Counted from the stretch's first letter, positions 8,687 through 17,953 are shown. The stretch: 64,000 nt of DNA from Paenibacillus silvae (GCF_014639235.1 NZ_BMFU01000012.1:1-64000), one strand, 5' to 3'. The notes: generated by a model not told the origin, from the letters alone. A program made the numbers and translations.

Positions 8687-11470
8687 TCAGACCTGTTTAA
8701 ACTCAATCCAGTCGATCTGCAAGCCCGGTTTGGTAAAGTCGAGCTTCAGCTCATACAGTCCGGCTTCCAGCTGTACTTTCACCAGCTTTTGTCTGATCCA
8801 TTTCCCTTCGGTACCATTCGTTTGAATCGTTGTTGCCAGCTGACCGTTCAGCAGCACATTACATGCGCTTTGTGCCAGCTCAGGCTCTGGAGACATGATC
8901 TGCACAATGATCCGATATTGGCCTGCATCCTCCACTTTCATATACACAGGCCCTGTTACCTCAGGTTTCACCTGTGCATTCTCAGCCAGCACTTGAGCGT
9001 CCGAAGCGGACAGAGACGCATTGGCCTGGAAGGAAGTCACGTTCTCTACAATTTCATGTTTGCGTGAGGACACCGGCGCATTCATGATGAATTTGCAGAT
9101 GTTGATCGCGGAGCGCTGCAGCTCACCGCGGGTCAGGGTTCCATTTTCCAATGATTCCATCGTGTTGTCATCCCAGCCGTTGATCTCTGCACCATAGTTT
9201 GGCACGACCATATAAAGGTCGTTCTGTGCGCGAACCATCCAGTTCGTGAACTTGCGATCCGCTTCTCCGCCTTCTACTACATCGTTCATAATGGCCCACC
9301 AGTCGGTCATCACAATGCCGTCGAAATTCCATTCTCCGCGCAGGATGGTGGTATTCAGATCATAGTTGGACGCGGCCCAGTGTCCGTTGATCGGATTGTA
9401 AGAGGTCATGATGGAGTTCGCTCCACCCTCTTTGACTGCAATCTCGAACCCTTTCAGGTAGATTTCACGCAGGGCACGCTCGGACACAACCGCATCGACC
9501 TTGCTGCGGTGTTTCTCCTGGTTGTTGCAGGCGAAGTGCTTCAGTGTGGCGTTGGAGCCGCCTTTCATAATGCCTTTCGTACATGCCGCGGCAAATACAC
9601 CCGAGATGAGCGGATCTTCCGAGAAATATTCGAAGTTGCGACCGTTCAGCGGGCTGCGGCGAATGTTAAGTCCAGGCCCGAGCAGGGTATCCACTTGATT
9701 GCGCAGCAGCTCTTGTCCTTCCATCACATAAAGCTCTTCCACCAAATCTGCGTTCCACGTTGCCGCCAGCAGTGTACCGATGGAGACTTGTGTCGCCTTC
9801 TCGCCGCTATCCATACGGATACCGGATGGCCCGTCTGCCGTACACGCCACTGGAATGCCATAACCAAACAGACTGTCGCTTACGCCGCCAAAAGCCGAGG
9901 CGGTTCCCGAAGTAACCAGCGGACTGCTCATACCTTCCCCGCGCACCAGCGCTGCCAGATCCTGATCGCTCAGCTGAGCTACAAAAGCCTCCAGACTCAC
10001 TTTACCCTCCTTCACATCGCTCAGCTTATAGCCCTGATTGCCCGTCTGCTCCAGCGTCTGCGGCAGGTTTTGTGCGATGCGATCCGCGATGGACACGCTG
10101 CGTTTTGGTACAGCTGCATAAGTCAGCTCGTAGGTTCCATCTGGCTTGCGTGCGCCCGGTTTCAACCGTGTAAAGTCTTCCGTTGGTGCCATCGCTTCCT
10201 GCAATTGCTCTACCAGTTGAACGCTGTCTACAACATAACCCTCCTGGCCATCGATGCCAACATGACTGGTCTGCTTCACACTCGTACCCACGTGCAGACG
10301 ATATGTTCCCGCTTCAAGCACATAGGCAGAAGCATATCCCGTCACACCCGCATCATCATAGGAAGCCATGCGATAAACAGGGAAGCGGATCGTTAACAGC
10401 TCGGAGTCGCCGGGCTGCAGCAGTCCTGTTTTGCCAAAAGCCGCGAGCGCCTTCACCGGTTGTCCCAGTTCTCCCTGCGGTGCTTCATAATACACCTGAA
10501 CCACTTCTTTACCCGCATAAGTCGTGCCTGAGTTGGTCACATTCACCCGAACCTCGATCAACGTCTCCCCGTTCTCGGTAACCGTTCGAGCTTCCTCGGT
10601 TTGAGTCGCAAATGTCGTGTAAGACAGACCATAACCGAACTCAAATTGTACTTTTTCAGGTCGAAACGTTTCGAAAAAACGATAACCTACATAAATATCT
10701 TCCTGATACAGGTTCTTGAACTCATTGCCGTAGTTGCTTGTGGACGGGTAATCTTCAATAGAATAAGCAATCGTATCCGTCAATTTACCGCTTGGCGTCA
10801 CGTCTCCCACCAATACGTCCGCAATGGCGTTACCGCCTTCCATGCCCCCGTGCCAGGAGTAGATTACACCTTGAATCGGATGCAGAACCGTTTCGTTCAG
10901 CCAGCTCATATCCATAATATTCGAGACGTTAAGAACCACAATCGTATGTTCAAAATGGTTCGTCACATGCTTCAGCATCGCCTTCTCATCGTCGGTCAGA
11001 CGATAACTTCCGGGTGCATCTGCGTTATCCTGGTCTTCCCCTGCGGTGCGTCCAATCACCACGATCGCTTTGCTCGATTGTCTTCTGGCCTGTGCCACCA
11101 GCTCATCTGTGAGCGGCATTTCCTTCTGGTTCCACGGCTCGGCTGCCCAAACCTTCCCGCCATCATCAAATGGGTTTTCCTCGATCCATTTCTCATAAAT
11201 GGCCGCTAATTCTTCGTTAACTGTGATGTTCTGTTTGCTGCGCAGTCCGTCCAGCAGATTCGTTGTGTACGCGACGTGCACACTGCCGCCTGACCCTGTG
11301 CCGCTGCGATAATAATTCACTTGAATTCGGCCAAAAACTGAAACGTTTTCGGAACGTCCGAGTGGAAGAACCTGTCCTTCATTTTTAAGCAAAACAGCTC
11401 CTTCTGCAGCTACCGTTCTGCTAAACTCTGCAAACCCTTCCAATGGAACACCAATTCGATTTGTACTCAA
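8687..11470 (-). CDS. GH3 beta-glucosidase with permuted domain order
   Basis: This 927-aa enzyme belongs to glycoside hydrolase family 3, but its domains are in reverse order. The alpha/beta-sandwich domain normally at the C-terminus comes first (about 15-280, including SRTVAAEGAVLLKNEGQVLPLG). A fibronectin-III-like domain follows (about 300-400). The TIM barrel comes only at about 500-800 (GIPVACTADGPSGIRM, LGPGLNIRRSPLNGRNFEYFSEDP, LKHFACNNQE). Asp723 in GIVMTDWWA is the expected nucleophile. The last 95 residues resemble a carbohydrate-binding beta-sandwich. This arrangement is known from rumen Ruminococcus/Butyrivibrio-type beta-glucosidases. There is no signal peptide. Its aglycone preference cannot be judged. 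It appears to be transcribed alone. Confidence 0.92.
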   Translation of the reverse strand: MSTNRIGVPLEGFAEFSRTVAAEGAVLLKNEGQVLPLGRSENVSVFGRIQVNYYRSGTGSGGSVHVAYTTNLLDGLRSKQNITVNEELAAIYEKWIEENPFDDGGKVWAAEPWNQKEMPLTDELVAQARRQSSKAIVVIGRTAGEDQDNADAPGSYRLTDDEKAMLKHVTNHFEHTIVVLNVSNIMDMSWLNETVLHPIQGVIYSWHGGMEGGNAIADVLVGDVTPSGKLTDTIAYSIEDYPSTSNYGNEFKNLYQEDIYVGYRFFETFRPEKVQFEFGYGLSYTTFATQTEEARTVTENGETLIEVRVNVTNSGTTYAGKEVVQVYYEAPQGELGQPVKALAAFGKTGLLQPGDSELLTIRFPVYRMASYDDAGVTGYASAYVLEAGTYRLHVGTSVKQTSHVGIDGQEGYVVDSVQLVEQLQEAMAPTEDFTRLKPGARKPDGTYELTYAAVPKRSVSIADRIAQNLPQTLEQTGNQGYKLSDVKEGKVSLEAFVAQLSDQDLAALVRGEGMSSPLVTSGTASAFGGVSDSLFGYGIPVACTADGPSGIRMDSGEKATQVSIGTLLAATWNADLVEELYVMEGQELLRNQVDTLLGPGLNIRRSPLNGRNFEYFSEDPLISGVFAAACTKGIMKGGSNATLKHFACNNQEKHRSKVDAVVSERALREIYLKGFEIAVKEGGANSIMTSYNPINGHWAASNYDLNTTILRGEWNFDGIVMTDWWAIMNDVVEGGEADRKFTNWMVRAQNDLYMVVPNYGAEINGWDDNTMESLENGTLTRGELQRSAINICKFIMNAPVSSRKHEIVENVTSFQANASLSASDAQVLAENAQVKPEVTGPVYMKVEDAGQYRIIVQIMSPEPELAQSACNVLLNGQLATTIQTNGTEGKWIRQKLVKVQLEAGLYELKLDFTKPGLQIDWIEFKQV

Positions 11471-11616
11471 AGATTTCCCTCCTGATTGTCATCCCCATAT
11501 CTGTATAATAACGAAATTCGTGAATATGGCAGACTTACTTGTACATAGTCTCATATTAACAGATTGCAGGTATGAAAATATATGAGAAATATTTATGTTC
11601 ATATAACAAATACTAA

Positions 11617-11643
11617 AGCCGCGAACAGGTTCTGTTCACGGCT
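11617..11643 (-). terminator. Hairpin terminator after ltrA
   Basis: AGCCGCGAACAG (11617-11628) and CTGTTCACGGCT (11632-11643) form a 12-bp stem with one mismatch and a 3-base loop, 24 bp past the LtrA stop. The minus-strand T-run is short (TTTAGTATTT). The plus-strand flank is also T-rich. Confidence 0.6.
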
Positions 11644-11666
11644 CTCTTATTTTATATAAGCACAGG

Positions 11667-12755
11667 TCAGGTCGTCAGCTTCGCATACACCAGGAAAAAC
11701 AGCATATCCTCACCCATGATGACATATCCGGGAACACGGTAGATCAGATCCACCACCACAAAGACAGCTAACAATCCCAGCATAATTACCATATGACGTG
11801 GACCCAGGCGAAGATGCGGGTGTCTGTAGCGATGGAACACAAGCGTCGTTGACAGGAAATACAGCAGCACCGAGCCAAATACAAACGCAAGCATAAACTC
11901 ATAGTTCAGTTGATTCAAGTACAGCAGTTGAATGGACGCGGCAATCATACTCATCGAGATGTAGATAAACAGATGACCGTAGATAATGGCCTGCCCGGCT
12001 GTCTGCATCTCTTTGCTCACCTTTTTCTCCACGTTATCAAAGTACTGCCACCACATAGCAATGACAAACAACGATGTGAAGACGGTAAACAGAATAGACG
12101 GCAGATCCCAATGATCCGCTGACAATACCGCGATAATACTGACCACGGACTCTCCCAGCAGGATCAGGGTAAACAGAGCAAAACGTTCCAGCAGATGATG
12201 TGTCTGCACAGGCACTTTGACCAGGTTTTTACGACCAAGCAGCGGTAAAATAATATCTACAGCAATTCCCGCGTACAGGATCACATAACGCACCCATGAA
12301 TCAAAGAACAGGGAGCCGGATGAGATCACGATGCCAATGATAAACGAGAGGCCCAGAAAACGGGCAGCCTGCTGCTGATGCTTGCTTTTCGACTTATGGA
12401 TGGTCAGATACTGAATCGCGGTAAACGCTCTGGAACCGATATATCCAACAAAGAAGGCCAGATAGTGTTCGTCAAAATGAGTGGACAGACTCGCCGTCAT
12501 CACCAGCACGGACAGCAGTTGAAGGATGAGGAAAATCCGGTGGCTCAGAATATCCTGACCATAGCGGTTAATAAACAAGGTCTGCCCCACCCATGCCCAC
12601 CATACCGGGATGAAGATCAGCACGAATTTCAATAGATATTCAAATGGTATTACGCCATGCTCGGCATGCAGCAGTACATGGCCAGCTTTGGAGACTGCCG
12701 CGACGAAAAGCAAATCATAGAACAGCTCCAGCCAGGTGACCTTTTTCTCCATCAT
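11667..12755 (-). CDS. Low temperature requirement protein A (LtrA) family membrane protein
   Basis: This 362-aa integral membrane protein begins with the LtrA signature VTWLELFYDLLFVAAVSKAGHVL. About nine or ten hydrophobic spans follow. The internal segments LLERFALFTLILLGESVV and AMWWQYFDNVE are typical of the family. LtrA was first described in Listeria as needed for growth in the cold; its biochemical function is not known. The gene follows the ring-cleaving dioxygenase gene with a terminator between them, so it probably has its own promoter in that gap. Confidence 0.88.
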   Translation of the reverse strand: MMEKKVTWLELFYDLLFVAAVSKAGHVLLHAEHGVIPFEYLLKFVLIFIPVWWAWVGQTLFINRYGQDILSHRIFLILQLLSVLVMTASLSTHFDEHYLAFFVGYIGSRAFTAIQYLTIHKSKSKHQQQAARFLGLSFIIGIVISSGSLFFDSWVRYVILYAGIAVDIILPLLGRKNLVKVPVQTHHLLERFALFTLILLGESVVSIIAVLSADHWDLPSILFTVFTSLFVIAMWWQYFDNVEKKVSKEMQTAGQAIIYGHLFIYISMSMIAASIQLLYLNQLNYEFMLAFVFGSVLLYFLSTTLVFHRYRHPHLRLGPRHMVIMLGLLAVFVVVDLIYRVPGYVIMGEDMLFFLVYAKLTT

Positions 12756-12785
12756 CCCTCAATGCTCCTTTGGGTTAAAATTCAT

Positions 12786-12817
12786 GATGTGCCCAGAGAA
12801 CGTGCTCCGGGCACATC
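12786..12817 (-). terminator. Intrinsic terminator after the dioxygenase gene
   Basis: GATGTGCCC (12786-12794) pairs perfectly with GGGCACATC (12809-12817) around a 14-nt loop. It lies 13 bp past the dioxygenase stop on the minus strand. The following T-run is modest (ATGAATTTTAA). Confidence 0.6.
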
Positions 12818-12829
12818 TTATTTACCTTT

Positions 12830-13789
12830 TTACTCCGTCACAGCTGTTGCAGGTGTGAGTGTTCTGACCTGGATCGGCTGCAGATTATCCTCAATCTGAG
12901 TACGGTATTGCTCGAACCATTCCGGCAGCATCAGTTTCTGTCCCAGCGCTTCAGCCGGTTCATCTCTTGCAAAGCCCGGAGGATCGGTTGCGATCTCAAA
13001 CAGTATCCCCCCTGCTTCTCTGAAATAAATCGCGTTGAAATACTGACGATCTCGCACCGGGGTTGGCTGATATCCGTAGTCACGCACAGCCTCGCTCCAC
13101 TGTGCATGCTGTGCATCATCCACCGCGCGCCATGCGATATGGTGCACAGTTCCTGCACCGCCCATACCCAGCGGCACACGGGTAACGGGTACATCCACAA
13201 TATTTCCGATATCACCGATGGAACGGAAGCGGGCAAACTCTTCATTTTCGCCTACTTTCACAAATCCGAGAATGCGCTCGAGTGCATCCATGGTTCGCTG
13301 CGGGTTCACACTGAACAGTACAGCTCCGCCGAAACCTTTAATCGCATGTTCAGCCGGGATGCCTTCCTGCACCCACGTATTGGCTGCGCCCTCTTCCCGT
13401 TCAACCAGCTCCAGACGCAAACCTTCGCTATCTTCAAATTGCAGCAGCGTTTCATCGAAGCGCTGGGTACTGGTTACTTCGATATTAAAACCTTCCAGAC
13501 GATTTTGCCAGAAGTTCATTGAGCCTGGTGGGATGACATAGGAAGTGATGCCAACCTGCCCGCCGCCGATCTGACCTCGAGGTGACCCTGCTGCCGGGAA
13601 AAAGGTGATGATTGTTCCAGGGCTGCCGTGTTCATCTCCAAAGTACAGGTGGTATACATCCGGTGCATCAAAGTTTATTGTTTTTTTCACGAGACGAAGT
13701 CCCAGAACTCCTGCGTAGAAGTCAACATTGGCCTGTGGATCTCCGGCAAAAGCCGTAATGTGGTGGATACCTGTTGTTTGAATGTTCAT
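12830..13789 (-). CDS. VOC family ring-cleaving dioxygenase (MhqO/MhqA-like)
   Basis: This 319-aa protein has two glyoxalase/bleomycin-resistance modules. The N-terminal one starts with GIHHITAFAGDPQANVDFY and the second has GTVHHIAWRAVDD and ILFEIATDPPGF. The paired His motifs and the late Glu are the expected metal ligands of extradiol-type enzymes. In Bacillus subtilis related MhqA/MhqE/MhqO proteins protect against hydroquinones and catechols. A similar detoxifying role is inferred here. No MhqR-type MarR regulator was found next to it. The AT-rich gap at 13790-13880 probably holds the promoter. Confidence 0.87.
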   Translation of the reverse strand: MNIQTTGIHHITAFAGDPQANVDFYAGVLGLRLVKKTINFDAPDVYHLYFGDEHGSPGTIITFFPAAGSPRGQIGGGQVGITSYVIPPGSMNFWQNRLEGFNIEVTSTQRFDETLLQFEDSEGLRLELVEREEGAANTWVQEGIPAEHAIKGFGGAVLFSVNPQRTMDALERILGFVKVGENEEFARFRSIGDIGNIVDVPVTRVPLGMGGAGTVHHIAWRAVDDAQHAQWSEAVRDYGYQPTPVRDRQYFNAIYFREAGGILFEIATDPPGFARDEPAEALGQKLMLPEWFEQYRTQIEDNLQPIQVRTLTPATAVTE

Positions 13790-13883
13790 GATTATTTCCT
13801 CCTTGGATTGTATATGCGTTGATATCGCAATTTTATAAGTTATTTATATTATTATCTTTAAATTAAGATATATGATCTGTAGA

Positions 13884-13917
13884 ACTAGTGCAGAGATAAT
13901 GCCTCATCCGCACTAGT
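13884..13917 (-). terminator. Hairpin after the DUF896 gene
   Basis: ACTAGTGC (13884-13891) pairs perfectly with GCACTAGT (13910-13917); inner GAG/CTC pairing is also possible. It lies 22 bp past the DUF896 stop. T-runs on both sides are weak. Confidence 0.5.
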
Positions 13918-13939
13918 ATTTATCTTCCGAGCAGTTCCT

Positions 13940-14170
13940 CTATGGATTCTGTCTGGAAGCCTGCTCTTGTTTCAATTTATCTGGAGTCACGTCATCGCCG
14001 TTTGGATCATAGATGGTCGCATTCAGCAAAATGTCGTTGACCGAACCACGGAAGGTCTGCAGATATTCCTGCCGAAGGCGAGTCTGCTCTGCCTGCTCCA
14101 TCTCCGTCAACCCACCCGCTTTCGCTTTTCGCGCGAGCTCATTAATTCGCGTCAATGTTGGAATCATCAT
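13940..14170 (-). CDS. DUF896 domain-containing protein (YnzC-like)
   Basis: This 76-aa protein has the compact helical-hairpin signature of DUF896: LTRINELARKAKAGGLTEMEQAEQTRLRQEYL with the final FRGSVNDILLNATIYDPNGDDVTP. Relatives in Bacillus (YnzC, YneJ-type) are small cytoplasmic proteins of unknown function, some linked to the SOS regulon. The tandem ATGs at 14170 and 14167 follow AGGAGGAGAGG, so the 100-aa reading from 14242 is rejected. Confidence 0.85.
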   Translation of the reverse strand: MMIPTLTRINELARKAKAGGLTEMEQAEQTRLRQEYLQTFRGSVNDILLNATIYDPNGDDVTPDKLKQEQASRQNP

Positions 14171-14381
14171 CTGGACCTCTCCTCCTGTACATGGATTAAA
14201 GATATTTATTTGAGTATATTCTTGCCTTGCGGTTGCTGTCACTATTCTTTGTTGTATTCAAATTAAATATCTTAATATAAAGATAAATGATATCAGAACG
14301 AATGTCAACACTTTGTTTTTTGTAAAAAAGTGCTTTACCCTCGCTCGAGCATCTCGCTTCATTATAGGTTCAAAGCAAAAA

Positions 14382-14421
14382 GGGTTAGCCCACAGTTATA
14401 ACAACTCCTGTGAACTAACCC
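14382..14421 (-). terminator. Orphan terminator-like hairpin
   Basis: GGGTTAGCCCACAG (14382-14395) pairs with CTGTGAACTAACCC (14408-14421), a 14-bp stem with a two-base mismatch. On the minus strand CTTTTTGCTTT follows directly, a good intrinsic-terminator shape. The nearest upstream minus-strand gene ends more than 600 bp away at 15027. Confidence 0.6.
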
Positions 14422-14672
14422 CTTCATCATATAACCCTTTCTACATTCGGAATTGCTCTCGATCCGTTTGACGCAGCAGGGGGCGAAAAGGCAGTAAAAG
14501 ATGCACTCCAGTAGGTTTCAAGACACGTCCTAATATCAAATCCAATACTAGATACGTTGAACTAAGGAATGTGCACAACCTGCTCCGATATGCTCATCAA
14601 TCCAGGGCGTTAGTCAAATATCGCCCGTGGTTAGTACAACTCTGCCAGTACTGTCACCCTCTACTGCGAGCG

Positions 14673-14867
14673 CTAACGATCAGGAGAGACCTTATTTCGG
14701 CATATTCGGGCTTTGGAACATTCTAACGATCCCCAGAGACGCTATTTTGCTGAAATGAGACTAATCAGGCTCATTTTTCAGGATTTTAAATGAATTAAGC
14801 TTTCTGGAGATCGTTAGATTTCAACTGTCCCCGATTCAGAGCAATTAAGCTCCGTAGGAATCGTTAG
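14673..14867. repeat. Four-copy CTAACGAT inverted-repeat array
   Basis: CTAACGATC occurs at 14673 and 14723 on the plus strand, each followed by an AGAGAC-CTATTT-type segment. Its complement ATCGTTAG occurs at 14810 and 14860, each preceded by AATTAAGCT-type sequence. The spacing is 50 bp on both arms, so the block is symmetric around about 14770. It resembles dispersed palindromic intergenic repeats; no protein is encoded. Confidence 0.65.
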
Positions 14868-15026
14868 CTTTTCATCATCGACTTGAGCAGTCTGCCAAGG
14901 CTGGAATTCTTGCCTCAATACAGCGACGACAGCGCTCTTTAACAATCATGTACAGTTGATCGGCTTAATGAAGTTTCTTTAGTTCAATTATATAACTAAA
15001 GCCTGATCATCGGTGTACTCCTATCT

Positions 15027-16076
15027 CTAGGCCAGCTTTTGTCCGCAGTTCGGACAGAAATTAGCTCCTTCATTTTTAGCGCCACAGTTCGGGCAGAAGT
15101 TTGGCTTCTTGCCATCACCATTGGAAGCCTGAGACGCACTCGCATTGTTATTTTGTTGTTGACCTTGATTAGGATTATTTTGGTTTTGACCTTGGTTTTG
15201 ATTATTCGAGCTTTGGTTGTTCTGGTTCATGTTTTTCATCATTTCATTCGCCATGTTCATGCCCATCATCATGCCCGCCATATCCGAGGCTGCGCCGCCG
15301 CCCTGCACTTTACCGGATGAGATGCCATCCGTCATGCTCACCTGCTGATACTTCTGCAGATTGCCGATCATTTCATGCGAGGCTGTTTTGGTGATCATAT
15401 CCTGAATCTCCTGCGGATAATTGAAGCTCATCACCTGGAAGCCGGTAATGCCAATCCCGATATCCATCATCTGCATATCCAAGTCTTCCTGAATACCGCG
15501 TGCAATATCCGAAGCATTTGCTTGTAGATTAAACATATCTTTACCCTCACGGCTAATCCACTTCATCAGCAGCTGATCCAGCACCGATGTGATGCGGATT
15601 TTGACATCCTCCACCAGATAGCTCTGCTTAATGCCCGCAACCTTATCAATCAGCGTCACATAGTCGCTCACCTTGAAGTTAAACGTCCCGTTCGCCCGAA
15701 TCGGCATACCGCCCGGAAGCTGCGGTGTCGGAATCAGCACCGGACTTTGCGTGCCCCAACGTACGGTGAACTCTTTTGTGTTTACAAACAGAACTTCAAC
15801 ACGCATCCCACTGTTAAATCCAAACTTGAAGCCCTTCAGCGTTGACAGAAACGGAATAATCTCTGAATCAATATTAAAGGAACCTTCGTCTTCAAAAATC
15901 CCTTCCACCTTGCCGTTATTCAGAAAGATCGCATCTTGCCCTGCGCGAATAATCAGCTTACTGCCTTTCTTGATCTCGCGATTGCTCCACTTCCAGAAGA
16001 TCATGTCATCTCTGAATTCTTCCCACTCCACCACGTTGGAAAACTGATTTCTGAAAAATCCCATACTCGATCCCAT
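15027..16076 (-). CDS. SPFH-domain protein with C-terminal zinc ribbon (YdjI-like)
   Basis: This 349-aa protein has an SPFH/band-7-like core (about 1-250; SKLIIRAGQDAIFLNNGKVEGIF). A Met-rich stretch (DMAGMMMGMNMANEMMKNMN) comes next, then a Gln/Asn-rich linker (about 285-322). It ends in a double zinc ribbon with CPNCGAKN and CPNCGQKL. It matches Bacillus subtilis YdjI, which works with PspA, YdjG and YdjH and helps place PspA at the membrane. It is the last gene of the pspA-ydjGHI operon and starts nine bases past the YdjH stop. No membrane span is evident, so it probably binds the membrane peripherally. Confidence 0.88.
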   Translation of the reverse strand: MGSSMGFFRNQFSNVVEWEEFRDDMIFWKWSNREIKKGSKLIIRAGQDAIFLNNGKVEGIFEDEGSFNIDSEIIPFLSTLKGFKFGFNSGMRVEVLFVNTKEFTVRWGTQSPVLIPTPQLPGGMPIRANGTFNFKVSDYVTLIDKVAGIKQSYLVEDVKIRITSVLDQLLMKWISREGKDMFNLQANASDIARGIQEDLDMQMMDIGIGITGFQVMSFNYPQEIQDMITKTASHEMIGNLQKYQQVSMTDGISSGKVQGGGAASDMAGMMMGMNMANEMMKNMNQNNQSSNNQNQGQNQNNPNQGQQQNNNASASQASNGDGKKPNFCPNCGAKNEGANFCPNCGQKLA

Positions 16077-16085
16077 CCCTTCTAT

Positions 16086-16883
16086 TTAGAAAGACCGGCT
16101 GCTGCCGCTGTGTGAATGTCCACCCGCGGTTTTACCTCCACCGCCGCCTCCACTGTTATTATTATTTTTCTTGATTTTGGTCTTCGTGACGGTTGTGCGA
16201 ATATAACGGTCCTGATGATCTATCACATGAGAATTCTCCGAATCCTCGTAGGTTGAACGGTTCACCGTCACACGTCCGCCGGAGCGATACATCATCACTC
16301 CCACAACAATGCCACCAACAGCCAAAGATGCAGCCACTTGAAACCATGTTTTAAAAAGAATATTATCTGGATTCACCCCAGGCTTGAGATCCAGATATTC
16401 ATAAGACAGGTTCAGAAACTTCTCAAAAGCCATGCGATAATTACCATCTGTCAACTCCGGGGCAATTTTAGCTGTAATTTTATCTGCCCGACTATTATCA
16501 ACGTACTCCTCACCCTTATAGAAACCCGCTACGTACATTTTCCGATGATACATATCCAGTGTCAAAATCACCGTGTTGCCGTGCGGCTTGTCATATCCCG
16601 GTGCCTGATCATCATAAAATTCCTCGGTCAGCAGCTTATCACTTTTCTGTTCCTCGTTGTTGGTCGTATAAATGATCAAGTCTGTCTGCCGCTCTGCCGA
16701 ATACTGATTCGCCAGTGCATTCAATTCATTACGGTCCTGCTCGCTAAGCAGGTTGGCCTCATCATAGATGAGATTTTTGTTCTCCGCTGCGGAAGCCGAT
16801 GACATCGGCAAGATCGGAGCGAACAGGGTCACTATAAGGACAATAAGCGCAGCCAGGGCAGTCAGGGGCCTTTTTTTAATCAC
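16086..16883 (-). CDS. TPM-domain membrane protein (YdjH-like)
   Basis: This 265-aa protein starts at a GTG (16883) that overlaps the YdjG stop as GTGA, with GGGAGGC upstream; the 290-aa reading from 16958 is rejected. Residues 1-33 form a signal peptide or anchor (LTALAALIVLIVTLFAPIL, then SSASAAEN). Next comes an extracellular TPM domain (LIYDEANLLSEQDRNELNALANQYS to about 160). A second membrane span lies around 180-200 (VAASLAVGGIVVGVMMY). The tail is cytoplasmic and Gly/Ser/His-rich. It fits YdjH, the membrane partner of YdjG in the Psp-like envelope-stress system. Confidence 0.85.
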   Translation of the reverse strand: MIKKRPLTALAALIVLIVTLFAPILPMSSASAAENKNLIYDEANLLSEQDRNELNALANQYSAERQTDLIIYTTNNEEQKSDKLLTEEFYDDQAPGYDKPHGNTVILTLDMYHRKMYVAGFYKGEEYVDNSRADKITAKIAPELTDGNYRMAFEKFLNLSYEYLDLKPGVNPDNILFKTWFQVAASLAVGGIVVGVMMYRSGGRVTVNRSTYEDSENSHVIDHQDRYIRTTVTKTKIKKNNNNSGGGGGGKTAGGHSHSGSSRSF

Positions 16884-17911
16884 AGGAATCCGCCTCCCAT
16901 CATCCAGGACACCAGCTTCAGCGATATTAACGACACCGCAGAAACACCTGTGAACCATCCTGCTACTTTGGCTTTGCTGATCGGTGGTTTGCCCACCACT
17001 TTACCCGTTTGTCCATTCATCGCAAAGGTATACTGTTTCCGATTGTAATTATAGTTCACCATCCATACCGGCAGCAGCACGTAATCTGCATTTTTCATCG
17101 TTGTATCAATCTGTTTATCCGTATAGCTCACACTGGTGTATCCCGAGACGGTAGACGCAATGTATGAGTCAATATAAGATCTGGTTTTATCCTTGGCTCG
17201 GGGAAGCAGCTCGTCTTCGGTATAACTGTATTTTTCCGCGATGTATCCCGCCAGATACGGGGTTTTGAACAATTTCAGCTCCCTGTATGGAAACGGCTCC
17301 AGCTTATCCATCAGCTCATCATTCATTTTCTCGGACGCATCTATAGGCAGATTCACATACTCCAACCGAATTTTACGATAAATATCAAAATGCTGCGTCT
17401 CTGTATAATGGTAGTCACCCTGCGTATAGGACCTGACCTTGGTCCCCTGAGCATGGACTTCAATTCGGTTATGTAAATCATACAGCCAGAACGGTACATA
17501 GATGCCGGTAATGCTCTGGATTCGATCAGCGGTCATGAAACCTCCTGGCGTCAGCAGACCGTTTTTGCACCATTTTTTGAATGCCTGTTTCGCTTGCTCC
17601 TTGTTGATGGAAAAAGGTATCACCATCGCCGGGGCCAGCTTGCCCGTCAGTCGATCACTCAGAACGACCGCCGCACCGCAGAAACTGCATGTCGTTGCAC
17701 TCGTCTCCGGTTCGGTGACAATATCTGCTCCGCAGCTGTTGCAGTGGTATTCCTTCACCTCATCCTCCGTGAATACCTGTCGCTTCATCGGATCGGGGAG
17801 CTGTTCAATATTGTCCTCTCTTCCGCAGCTCGGACAAGACAATGCACCGGATACACTGTCAAAGATCATGCCGCTGCCACAGTTTGGACATTTATACTCT
17901 ACTACCGGCAT
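16880..17911 (-). CDS. Zinc-ribbon membrane-anchored protein (YdjG-like)
   Basis: This 343-aa protein has two N-terminal zinc ribbons, CPNCGSG...CPSCGRED and CNSCGAD...CSFCGAAV (residues about 8-83). A soluble middle region includes WLYDLHNRIEVHAQG and LLPVWMVNYNYN. One or two C-terminal membrane segments follow (WFTGVSAVSLISLKLVSWMM). It corresponds to B. subtilis YdjG. The ATG follows GGAGGTGA and the TGA overlaps the next gene, so YdjG and YdjH are probably made in equal amounts and form a complex. The two ribbons are likely structural Zn sites that bind partner proteins rather than DNA. Confidence 0.87.
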   Translation of the reverse strand: MPVVEYKCPNCGSGMIFDSVSGALSCPSCGREDNIEQLPDPMKRQVFTEDEVKEYHCNSCGADIVTEPETSATTCSFCGAAVVLSDRLTGKLAPAMVIPFSINKEQAKQAFKKWCKNGLLTPGGFMTADRIQSITGIYVPFWLYDLHNRIEVHAQGTKVRSYTQGDYHYTETQHFDIYRKIRLEYVNLPIDASEKMNDELMDKLEPFPYRELKLFKTPYLAGYIAEKYSYTEDELLPRAKDKTRSYIDSYIASTVSGYTSVSYTDKQIDTTMKNADYVLLPVWMVNYNYNRKQYTFAMNGQTGKVVGKPPISKAKVAGWFTGVSAVSLISLKLVSWMMGGGFL

Positions 17912-17953
17912 CTGCTCACCTCCATGTCTAAATCAAATGTACTGGCTTCCCCT

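Larger units (their letters stand above)
14171..15026. other. Gene-free interval of about 850 bp with repeats
   Basis: No ORF with a credible ribosome site is present. The left part is AT-rich and probably drives the DUF896 gene. A strong hairpin lies at 14382-14421 and a set of four CTAACGAT-type inverted repeats at 14673-14867. The rest shows nothing recognisable. Confidence 0.55.

Noticed and set aside
9380..10396. 338-aa plus-strand ORF inside the GH3 gene
   Set aside because: It is antisense to a complete GH3 enzyme with intact motifs; the translation is Arg/His/Cys-rich and non-protein-like.
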